Shown here: positions 15,367 to 21,352 of the stretch, piece after piece
Numbering within the stretch: position 1 is the first letter of the stretch
Layout: the number at the start of each line of letters is the position of its first letter
Assembly (NCBI GenBank): GCA_003427395.1
Contig: BFEA01000402.1
Location: forward strand, 1,259,765 to 1,281,116
Reading direction: 5' to 3'
DNA length: 21,352 nucleotides
From: Chara braunii
Lineage: Eukaryota > Streptophyta > Charophyceae > Charales > Characeae
Translations under genes and position numbers: made by a program
The notes under the pieces: generated by a model
Told to the model about the DNA's origin: nothing
The model's input: the letters and a program-made list of their open reading frames with translations, nothing else
The model's database searches: none

Positions 15367-15378
15367 CTCTCTCTCCTC
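15181..15378. repeat. Long (GA)n-(CT)n microsatellite
   Basis: A short GA run (15181-15196) is joined through AGCT to about 180 bp of CT repeats (15198-15378), interrupted by an N at 15281 and a G at 15364. The GA and CT parts are complementary, so the left end can fold back. The N in the middle suggests an assembly join, so the true length is uncertain. Confidence 0.92.
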
Positions 15379-15384
15379 CATGCG

Positions 15385-15505
15385 TTTCTTTGTGCATAGA
15401 GCGAATGAATCTTCCCGTGAAAGCGAGAAGATGCATTCCCTCTCTCATGTTTCCTTGTGCATAGCGGGAATGAATCTTCCTGCGAAAGCGGGAAGATACA
15501 TTCCC
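15385..15505. repeat. Two tandem 65-bp units, each a hairpin
   Basis: TTTC.TTGTGCATAG starts at 15385 and 15450. Within each unit GAATGAATCTTCC and GGAAGAT.CATTCCC are inverted complements around a short GCGAAAGC-type loop, near-perfect in the second unit (15466-15505). This could be a small foldback duplicated in tandem. Confidence 0.8.
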
Positions 15506-16128
15506 ATAGGTCCCCTTGCTCGTCATCCCCACCTTCGACCTGGTCCGTGGCAGAGGACGACGACTATGACGGCCACTTTTGGCGCGGTGTGCCTGCCAAG
15601 AAGAGGAGGAGGACAACTGGCGGCCACCATCCATGCGCTGCGCCTTGCTCCAGCACCATGGACACGAAGATCCGCCCGCGGGAGATTCCAACGGAGGTTG
15701 CCTACCTCAACCGCAGGGTTCCCGCCCTATTTCAAAATTTGTCTGACGCCCATCTTTCTGCCAGGGACGGCCTGGGTCCTAGCGTAGTTGATACCGGGAC
15801 AGCCTATGATGGCATGGGACAGCTTGGGACACCTTGGGACACGACTGGCCTGACATTACCGCTTTTTCCAACTGGGGGCCTGACATTACCGCTCGTCCCA
15901 GTTTTTGTTGCCTTTTCAATCTGTGCTCTATCCTGCACTGCCACTCCCTTGTTTTTTTTGCCTATTTGAACTAGAAACATGCCGCGGCTGCCGTTGTTTC
16001 AAAAAAACAAGACCAGAATTAGCTACAACAAAGTCCTCGGTTTTTTTTTTTGTTTTTTTGTTTTGTTTTTAATCTTAACAAATACCAGCTCCCCCTGCTA
16101 GGGAGGGTGGCTTGCCAGTTGCTCCTTT
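15506..16128. other. Unassigned DNA with short repeats
   Basis: Contains TGGGACA.C.TTGGGACAC-type short repeats (15815-15842), GGCCTGACATTACCGCT at 15847-15863 and 15877-15893 (30 bp apart), and a T-rich tract at 16041-16070. The plus frame 15457-15969 is open for 170 codons, but it begins inside the hairpin repeat and shows no domain. Confidence 0.4.
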
Positions 16129-16260
16129 CCATTGGTGGGGCGCTGCACTAGCTGGAAAACGGGTCCAGCATCTCAATACAGAATATGAATCTTTGCTGAG
16201 TAATTGATTCCCCCCGCCAGCATTGATTACCCTGAGAGGACAGGGGAGGCGCGTGGTTCC
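16129..16260 (-). repeat. CAGCAGGTG module, extended copy
   Basis: Plus-strand blocks CCATTGGTGGGGCGCTGCAC, GCTGGAAAACGGGTCCAGCA, GCCAGCATTGATTACCCTGA and CAGGGGA match 11900-12040 in order. Confidence 0.6.
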
Positions 16261-16803
16261 TGGGTGCCTTTTCAGCCCTGCTATTGGGCGCCAGAAAGCT
16301 AGCCTGTTCACCTTGCACCCCCTTACCACGACCCTCGTATAGCATAAACGAAGCAGGATTGGCAACGTGAGCAACAGTTGATCAGAATGAGCAGAATAAG
16401 CAATACATCACTTTGCGGGATCTACTGAGTACTGGACCAGACCTTTTCACCAACACTTGCCGTCCGGTAAGTCCTCGCATGTAAGATGAATCCTACAGCG
16501 AATAACATAGGTGTTTTTAATTGTAGAGGGTTTGAGGAGTGCAGAACCAGCATACTAGGTGTTTCTAACTGTATTGAACCTCCCAGAGGAGTGCAGAACC
16601 AGTGGCACACCCTAGACTCCCTTGAATTATAGGGGATCAGGGAATGGGCAAGCGATTGCAGTAGCGGCACATAGAGGTTGGCCAAGGAGGCGGCACGGAT
16701 CCTGTTCTCCATGTGTTCATAAGATTGAAGCGATGGGACACAATTTAGAATCTAGAATTGAGGCATGTCATGAGTTCAAGTCCTCTTGAGTGAGCATATG
16801 CCG
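16261..16803. repeat. Unassigned DNA with a 48-bp duplication
   Basis: AGGTGTTT.TAA.TGTA then GAGGAGTGCAGAACCAG recurs with starts at 16509 and 16557. No credible gene is present. A GAGTTCAAGTCCTC near 16770 resembles a tRNA B box but has no matching A box. Confidence 0.5.
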
Positions 16804-16932
16804 CTACCAGCAATCACTGCTGGTCTGGTCCTTGGCCTCTACAACAACCGCGACGCGGTGATTGCTGGTAGAGGCCAAGGTCCAGATACAGGTATAATGA
16901 TCGGGCGTTCTATTCGGGTGAAGACGGTAGTA
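16804..16932. repeat. Hairpin joined to a foldback-family fragment
   Basis: CTACCAGCAATCAC (16804-16817) pairs with 16858-16871, and GGTCCTTGGCCTCTAC (16827-16842) pairs with 16868-16883 with one mismatch, so the two stems compete. The remainder, CAGATACAGGTATAATGATC then GGGCGTTCTATTCGGGTGAAG, matches the right half of the 10792-10908 foldback and 4460-4545. Confidence 0.65.
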
Positions 16933-17074
16933 CCCAAGGACCTCTGTGGTGTTCAGGCGACCAAATGTCTGGTTGAAGAGGCTTCATGTCGTACTATGTG
17001 ATTCAAGAAAGATAATTGGCTTTGGACCCGATTTCCAGCAAGCATTGCAGCGCAACAGTGCTTGTAATGGGCTG

Positions 17075-17116
17075 TGCTGGACCCTGTCTCCAGCAGGTGC
17101 AGCTTCTCACCAATAG
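17075..17116 (+). repeat. CAGCAGGTG module copy
   Basis: TGCTGGACCCTGTCTCCAGC then AGGTGCAGCTTCTCACCAATAG, close to 4907 and 5168. The flanking sequence 16933-17160 shows nothing else recognisable. Confidence 0.6.
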
Positions 17117-17161
17117 AAGGGAGTCATCAGCAGTCACAGGAACCGGGAAAAGAGAGAAACT

Positions 17162-17369
17162 TTAACCACCAGTACTCAGCCCAGCTATCGGCCGCGGCGC
17201 TTCCCCGTTAACGCGCCGCGCCTGTCGGGCTTCGGGGTACCGGACCACAATGGCTGGAAGCGCCAGCAAAAAAAAAGTTGAAACGGCGCCCGGGGGGTTC
17301 GGCGAAACTTGGCGCGCAGGGGGTCGGCCGACTCGGAATCGATAGCTGGGCCAAGTACTGGTGGTTTAA
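17162..17369. mobile_element. Intact type II MITE-like element
   Basis: 208 bp. The terminal repeats extend about 30 bp: TTAACCACCAGTACTCAGCC then CAGCTATCG on the left, and CGATAGCTGGG.CAAGTACTGG then TGGTTTAA on the right. The centre has GGCTGGAAGCGCCAGC, GGTTCGGCGAAACTTGGCGC and GCAGGG. It is the clearest example of the shared termini of types I and II. Confidence 0.85.
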
Positions 17370-17399
17370 GGGGAAACTGTGTGGCTGCAACACACTTTT

Positions 17400-17760
17400 A
17401 GTTTGAAATAGGAAAGCAAAAAAAAAAAGACAGTGGCGCCGGTGTCATGGTGGGGCATACTGCGTAGCCACACGGGCCTGCGGGGCCCGTCCCGCACTTT
17501 CAGCCTAAAAGCCTAGAAAATAGGGCTTACAGGCCCCGGTCGTTTCAGCCTGAAACTGAGAACAAGGGCCTGCAGGCCCTATTCCGTTTTCAGCCTATTT
17601 TCAGGAGGCCCTATTCCGTTTTCAGCCCCTGACTGCCTTCGGCATTGGCAAGAGCAGCCTCCTGGACTGCCTCGCCTGCCTTCAGGAGGCCTATTTATTG
17701 GCAAGAGCAGCCTTCAGGAGGCCTATTTATGGACTGCCTCGCCTGCAGCCAGGAGGTACC
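17400..17760. repeat. Mosaic tandem repeats
   Basis: AGGCCCTATTCCGTTTTCAG occurs at 17574 and 17606. Blocks ATTGGCAAGAGCAGCC (17644, 17696), CTTCAGGAGGCCTATTTA (about 17680, 17711) and GGACTGCCTCGCCTGC (about 17664, 17730) are shuffled in a partly nested order, suggesting repeated unequal exchange. Confidence 0.7.
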
Positions 17761-18671
17761 CGAGTAGTACATAGGAAGTTCCCATGCACTTCACGGGTAG
17801 GCATTTGGACAGTAGGACGAGTAGTCTTCAGAATTCAGCCGCAGAACTCAGGAGGAGCGCTGCAGTAGTAGTTAGCGCTAGCAGTAGTCTTCAACGCTGG
17901 GCGCTCATAGCTGTAGGAGTAGTCTTCAGCGCAGGGTGCTAGTAGCTGGTAGTAGTAGCGTTGGAGAGAGGTGGCTGGCGGAGGCCAGCGGTACTTACCT
18001 GTGGCGCCATAGGTCCAGCTCCATCTTCGAGGTACCTGCATCAAGGCGCCAACTTCACAGGTTAGTACTGGACACAGAGAGAGAGAAAGAGAGTTCTTCT
18101 TCTTCCTCTTCTAAGTCCACCATCTCTTCTTCACCCTCTCACCACCTGACTTCTTAGCATCAGCAGACTACTACCGAGAGAGAGAGAGTTGTGACTTGAG
18201 ACTTGACGACATTGGATCCAGACTCGACATTGGGATTCAGACATTTTGACGAGGGACTATTTGGGCCTGTGCCGAAGACTTGGTGTTGACGACATTCCCA
18301 TCTTCCCCTCTCCTTCGTCTAACCCCCATCTCCTTCGTCTGTGTATGGTTGGGGCTGGCGCAGTCTTCCTGTGTGAAGCGCCAGACCCCTTCACACCATG
18401 GAATGATGATGATGATGTATTTTCGGGGCTGCATTGCAATATTGATTGTTCGGATCATTGGTATCTAAGTCTTCCGCTACGCTATCTTGTACTTTGTATT
18501 GAGAGGTCGGTTCTTGTTCTGGTCTGCACCGTTACAGTATGCAACACATGGTGTGAGTTTCAAAATGTACAAGTTTAGCAGGGGTCTAACGAGTCCTTAC
18601 CCGCACTGGCGCTTGGCAGATTAAGTGTCGCCTTTTTTGCTCCATTTCGGGAACTGCTGAAGTGTCCTATT
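17761..18671. other. Upstream region of the retroelement, non-coding
   Basis: GTAGTCTTCA.CGC.GGG.GCT blocks repeat about every 40-50 bp near 17883-17940. Purine runs (GAGAGAGAGAAAGAGAG near 18076; GAGAGAGAGAG near 18176) flank a pyrimidine-rich stretch. TGATGATGATGATGT lies near 18404. No convincing gene is present. It may be 5' untranslated or flanking sequence of the element that begins downstream, but no boundary could be set. Confidence 0.35.
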
Positions 18672-18911
18672 GAGATGCGGGCCTTTGCTCAGCTTGGCTG
18701 TTCGGATTCGAACGTGGGTTCTGTGTTTTACTAGTTGGAAATGGTAGTAGTTAAGAGGCTGGCATTTGCTCAACTTGGCTGTTCGGATTCGAACATGGGT
18801 TCTGTGTTTTACTAATTGGAAATGGTAGTAGTTGAGATGCGGGCATTTGCTCAGCCTGGCTGTTCGGATTCGAACATGAGACCTGTTGTTTAAAGGACTG
18901 GAAAACGATGT
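18672..18911. repeat. 81-bp tandem array, about three units
   Basis: Units start at 18672, 18753 and 18834. Each has TTTGCTCA.C.TGGCTGTTCG then GATTCGAACRTG. The first two are about 90% alike and the third decays after GAACATGAG. On the minus strand each unit contains GTTCGAATCC, a perfect tRNA B-box core, preceded by AAAACACAGAACCCA, which resembles the region before the B box in the SINE at 3687-3867 (GAAATACAGACCTGA). No A box was found, so each unit may hold only the back half of a tRNA-like head. Confidence 0.8.
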
Positions 18912-19413
18912 GAAATTCTTTTAGTAGGATTCAAACCGTTAACCTTTGGGTAGTGTTTTTCTTCTCTTTTCTTTTTGGCTTGGCGGGGGTCAAGACCGGT
19001 TGGACTATTCTGGTACCTACCGAGGTTCTGGGTCAGATCTATTCACCTGGTCTATTCAATAAATTTCTAGGCTATGAGACTTCATAGTAGCACTAGAGTT
19101 TGACGACGAATGTAGATGTAGGTATCCCTGTAGTGCTAGGTAATTCTATTCTGCGCTAGGTACCATGACCCCTGATGACGCCGGACAGGCGACCGGCAGA
19201 AACACGGCGTTGGGTCTTCTCGCCTGACATCGCTGTGCTTCATGTTTTATTTTTTCGAAACTACCTGCGCTCGGCTCTATCTACTTCCTGAGTGGTGTGA
19301 ACCACCACGTTTGAATGCAACGACTGATGTTTGGTACATTAGTCCAAGCATGAACCAACGCAGCAATAGTACTATGGATGCGTGACTGCGATCCACCACC
19401 ACCACCTCTTTCC
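18912..19413. other. Possible 5' untranslated region or intron
   Basis: No open frame of note. Contains CTAG/GTAATT near 19137-19144, a possible 5' splice site for the acceptor described at 19414-19449. The exact transcription start is unknown. Confidence 0.3.
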
Positions 19414-19449
19414 TACTAACTGATCGTCACTTCTTTCTCTATTTCTTAG
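19414..19449 (+). promoter_or_regulatory. Candidate branch point and 3' splice site
   Basis: TACTAAC (19414-19420), the ideal branch-point sequence, is followed by a pyrimidine-rich tract (CTTCTTTCTCTATTTCTTAG) ending in AG at 19448-19449, about 30 bases downstream of the branch A. This lies 49 bp before the first ATG of the coding region. I infer a 5'-UTR intron; a second candidate acceptor is ATATTAG just before the ATG. Confidence 0.45.
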
Positions 19450-19497
19450 TTACCTCCTCCTTTTCCCTTCGAACCATCCTATCCCTGTCTATATTAG

Positions 19498-19989
19498 ATG
19501 GAGCGACCCGTGTGTCATTACTGCCAACGACCAACGCATTTTATTTGTGATTGCCGTACTCGTATAAGAGACATGGAGCAACAAGCTAGGCAACCAAATG
19601 GTAATCAAGCCTCAATGTCAGGTTCAACTTCGATTCTGCCGGCTCCAGGAGCAATTGTTCCATACCAGGCTCCCTCTAACGACGGGTGGAACAACCAAGC
19701 AACGGGCAGCAATAGCGGCGGTTATAATGAAGGCTATGGGGGCGGATATAACAAGTATAGGCGGCCTTGGTATTCGAAACAGAGGGATAAGGACGAGAAG
19801 GTTGAGAAGATGTGGAGCTGGATGTCGGAAGAGATGAAGGCATGGGAACGGATTAAAAAGGAAAGGGATGCGACTATTAAAAAGGGCGAGGAAAAGAAGA
19901 AGAACAAAGAGGTTGAAGAGAGGCGACTTGCTGAGGCAAAGGACGAAGAAGATTTTAAGGCTAGTATAGGGAAGATGCTAGAGAACTAG
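19498..19989 (+). CDS. CCHC zinc-knuckle, coiled-coil retroelement protein (N-terminal part)
   Basis: 163 codons. The ATG at 19498 is a firm start because an in-frame TAG lies directly before it. Residues 6-19 (CHYCQRPTHFICDC) form a canonical CX2CX4HX4C zinc knuckle with Cys6, Cys9, His14 and Cys19, the fold used by Gag-like and other retroelement proteins to bind single-stranded nucleic acid. Residues about 27-75 are Asn/Gln/Ser/Pro-rich and probably disordered. Residues 76-90 are Gly/Tyr-rich. Residues 95-160 are strongly charged Lys/Glu/Arg with heptad spacing, a probable long coiled coil. The frame ends at TAG 19987-19989, but the coding signal continues in other frames immediately downstream, so this stop is probably the result of a frameshift and not the natural end. 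It is probably the first part of a larger element protein that includes the GIY-YIG domain beginning near 21169. Confidence 0.7.
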   Translation: MERPVCHYCQRPTHFICDCRTRIRDMEQQARQPNGNQASMSGSTSILPAPGAIVPYQAPSNDGWNNQATGSNSGGYNEGYGGGYNKYRRPWYSKQRDKDEKVEKMWSWMSEEMKAWERIKKERDATIKKGEEKKKNKEVEERRLAEAKDEEDFKASIGKMLEN

Positions 19990-20530
19990 ATGAGGAGTGT
20001 GCGAAGAAGTTCTGGGAAGGAAAGTGGGCGAAGGCGAACGAGCTTTACCTGCCACCACTGCAGAGATCCGTCGATGGACGGATGTTGAGACGCAAAAGAA
20101 TCAGGGAAACGATAAACTCCGGAAGAAAGATGAGGAGATTGTAAGATTGAAGCAGGTGATGGCGGAAATGCAAAGGCAAACATGTAGGCCAAACCAAACC
20201 GAGCAAGAGTTTGTTCTGTTGAAAATGGACAACCAGCACTTGGTACAAGATGTTATCAGCCTAAAAGAACAGGTTTGTGAACTTGTTAAAGCAGCAAAAC
20301 CGATGGGTGGGGCAGCGGTTGCAAGAAGTTCAACGCCAACGACAACAAAGGAGAAAGGGAGGACAACAAAGGAGAAAGGGAGGACAACAAATGAGCCCAC
20401 TCTTGGGGACTATGTCAAGTTGGATGATGCCTACAGAAGGCTCAGAGATGACAAAGATATGGCTGACCGAGAGGTCCAGGCGCTAAAGGAAGGATCAACA
20501 GAATCGGTTCTGCAACGGTCACCCCCATGA
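19990..20530 (+). pseudogene. Coiled-coil segment of the retroelement protein, frame-shifted
   Basis: Continues the protein in another frame (open 19997-20530). Between about 19965 and 20055 a third frame reads ELDEECAKKFWEGKWAKANE, which looks more coding than either neighbour, so at least two small indels seem to have occurred here. From about 20056 the frame gives Leu/Ile/Val heptads within Lys/Glu/Gln-rich sequence (DKLRKKDEEIVRLKQVMAEM; FVLLKMDNQHLVQDV), typical coiled coil. A 21-bp tandem repeat (20342-20383) encodes two TTKEKGR units, followed by a further charged helix to about 20505. The frame stops at TGA 20528-20530, where the next frame takes over. No catalytic motif is visible. 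Its probable role is oligomerisation or RNA-protein assembly of the element. Confidence 0.6.
20342..20390 (+). repeat. 21-bp in-frame tandem repeat
   Basis: ACAACAAAGGAGAAAGGGAG then G, starting at 20342 and 20363, with a partial third unit from 20384. The period keeps the reading frame. Confidence 0.9.
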
Positions 20531-20952
20531 GTGTTAAGAGGAAGAGGATTTTGTGGAAAAGTGCTTCACCACCGGCTAATTTACGAATCCGACTGAGCAA
20601 GGTAACGAGCCTAGCAAAGAGGGGGGAGACAAGTGAAAGGGCACAGGTAAATGTGAAGTTTGTCAAAATGAAGAATAAGGTGCGCGGGGATTTCAAGAAA
20701 AGAGCGTGCACCGAATTGTCCAAATTGAAGAAGGAGATTGAGAAGTTATGTGAGGAAGAGAAGGTGGAATATGTGATGATCAAAGCGTCTGCGACACAGA
20801 TTGTTGATATGTATACGGATCGGGCCTTCGGGAAACGGTGTGGTCAACCAACTATCGGCAACAGCAAGGCATCCGAAGATTCCGAAGAATCGAAGGACAT
20901 GGCCGATAGTAGTGAGCAAGATGATGAAGATGACACCACTACCGGTTGCTAG
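20467..20952 (+). pseudogene. Basic helix and acidic linker of the retroelement protein
   Basis: Open in the same frame as the zinc-knuckle start and as the GIY-YIG domain. The ATG at 20527 is probably internal, because coding-like sequence precedes it and the upstream coiled coil reaches the same place one frame off. Residues counted from that ATG: 1-60 basic (MSVKRKRILWK..), about 60-105 a structured-looking segment (LSKLKKEIEKLCEEEKVEYV then helix TQIVDMYTDRAFGK), and 110-141 acidic, Ser/Asp/Glu-rich. The LKKEIEKLC..E..EY...KA...QIV pattern loosely resembles a SAP-type DNA-binding helix-loop-helix; this is only a guess. It ends at TAG 20950-20952, and the same frame then stays open to the end of the window, so a single stop separates it from the nuclease. 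Confidence 0.55.
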
Positions 20953-21352
20953 GACTGGCCATCGAGCGATGGTGAACTTCGTGAAGTAGCTTTGGCTTGT
21001 AGAGATGCACGTGACAATCGACAGCTGCAACGGGACGGTAAGATTGATGGTGTATTTAGGATAGTGGTTATTATGATAATTCTCCTTCGGCAGTTGTCAT
21101 GGTGTGATAAACTAATTCCACATTTGCGCTATTTACTCTCTATAGGTTATGACTTTACCTCTTGCCCAGGTCCACTGATCTACATCTTGGTGTCTCCTTG
21201 GTGTGAACACATGTACGTTGGTTGCTCCTCTCGATCATTGAATTGTAGATGGAATGAGCACTTGTACCGTGTGAATATGACACTTAATGAGGACGTTAGG
21301 AATCACCGTCTATACCGATGGCTCCGTTGTGAAAGGGTTTGTAGTTACGTGG
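20953..21352 (+). CDS. GIY-YIG endonuclease domain of a Penelope-like element (partial)
   Basis: Open for at least 133 codons from just after the TAG to the window edge, in the same frame as the preceding segment. From about 21169 it reads GPLIYILVSPWCEHMYVG, the GIY-(about 10)-YIG core with both tyrosines 11 residues apart, as in known GIY-YIG nucleases. RWNEH follows (Arg 22 residues after the first Tyr), matching the catalytic Arg region (R-W-x-x-H in I-TevI), then NHRLYRWLR, a common helix of the family. The catalytic Glu expected further on lies beyond the window. The preceding HLRYLLSIGYDFTSC may be a linker or zinc-binding extension. GIY-YIG domains nick DNA; in Penelope-like elements they prime reverse transcription at the target. 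With coiled coil before it and RT expected after it, this fits the N-terminal-endonuclease branch. RT itself is not visible here, so the assignment is an inference. Confidence 0.7.

Noticed and set aside
14646-15691. Long open frames on both strands (about 270 codons each)
   Set aside because: Length comes almost entirely from the (CT)n/(GA)n tract, which has no stops (Ser-Leu or Arg-Glu repeats), and an N lies inside it.
15457-15969. 170-codon plus-strand open frame
   Set aside because: Starts inside a hairpin repeat, has no recognisable motif, and overlaps other equally long frames.
16740-16800. GAGTTCAAGTCCTC as a possible tRNA or SINE
   Set aside because: No A box, no T-arm pairing and no tail.
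1-21352. CRISPR array or bacterial operon
   Set aside because: No regular repeat-spacer pattern. The tandem arrays have directly abutting units, and the U6, SINE and MITE content is eukaryotic.

Overview
The window looks like a repeat-dominated stretch of a plant-lineage eukaryotic nuclear genome. The evidence is U6 snRNA-derived copies whose 5' stem is of the plant/green type, tRNA-derived SINE-like sequences, short inverted-repeat (MITE-like) elements, long microsatellites and homopolymers, two single Ns (2994, 15281) lying inside low-complexity tracts, and no bacterial-style gene packing. A charophyte alga such as Chara is my best guess. That guess rests on the retroelement proteins at the right end and on overall style; it is an inference, not a proof.

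Layout. 1-1026: low-complexity DNA with a U6 retropseudogene (599-743) flanked by an 11-bp target-site duplication (TSD). 1027-2493: a 1.47-kb element with perfect 24-bp terminal inverted repeats (TIRs) and a large internal hairpin, probably a non-autonomous DNA transposon. 2494-4320: repeats, including a tRNA-derived SINE on the minus strand (3687-3867) with a T-run as its A-tail and a perfect 10-bp TSD. 4321-5945: tandem and interspersed repeats. 5946-6815: four MITE-like elements head to tail, one split by a second U6 retropseudogene with a 14-bp TSD. 6816-8867: diverged interspersed and tandem repeats. 8868-9206 (minus): a decayed reading frame resembling the C-terminal part of a Penelope-like reverse transcriptase. 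9207-11100: a tRNA-like Pol III promoter, a third and older U6-derived piece, and several foldback or tandem repeats. 11100-17400: tandem duplications, further MITE-like copies, a very long (CT)n tract and a 39-bp G run. 17400-19450: repeat arrays, including an 81-bp tandem array, leading into a possible intron 3' end.

19498-21352 is the only convincing protein-coding region. It is the 5' part of a retroelement gene: a CCHC zinc knuckle, then long Lys/Glu-rich coiled coil, an acidic linker, and a GIY-YIG nuclease domain cut by the window edge. The reading frame is broken by frame changes and one in-frame TAG, so this copy is probably decayed. The order (endonuclease upstream, RT expected beyond the window) fits the permuted, N-terminal-endonuclease type of Penelope-like element. 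The RT remnant at 8868-9206 may belong to a related element.

The window works as a record of transposition rather than as a set of cooperating genes. LINE-type machinery appears to have moved U6 and SINE transcripts (A-tails, TSDs), a DNA transposase supplied in trans appears to have spread the MITEs, and a Penelope-like element brought its own GIY-YIG nuclease.
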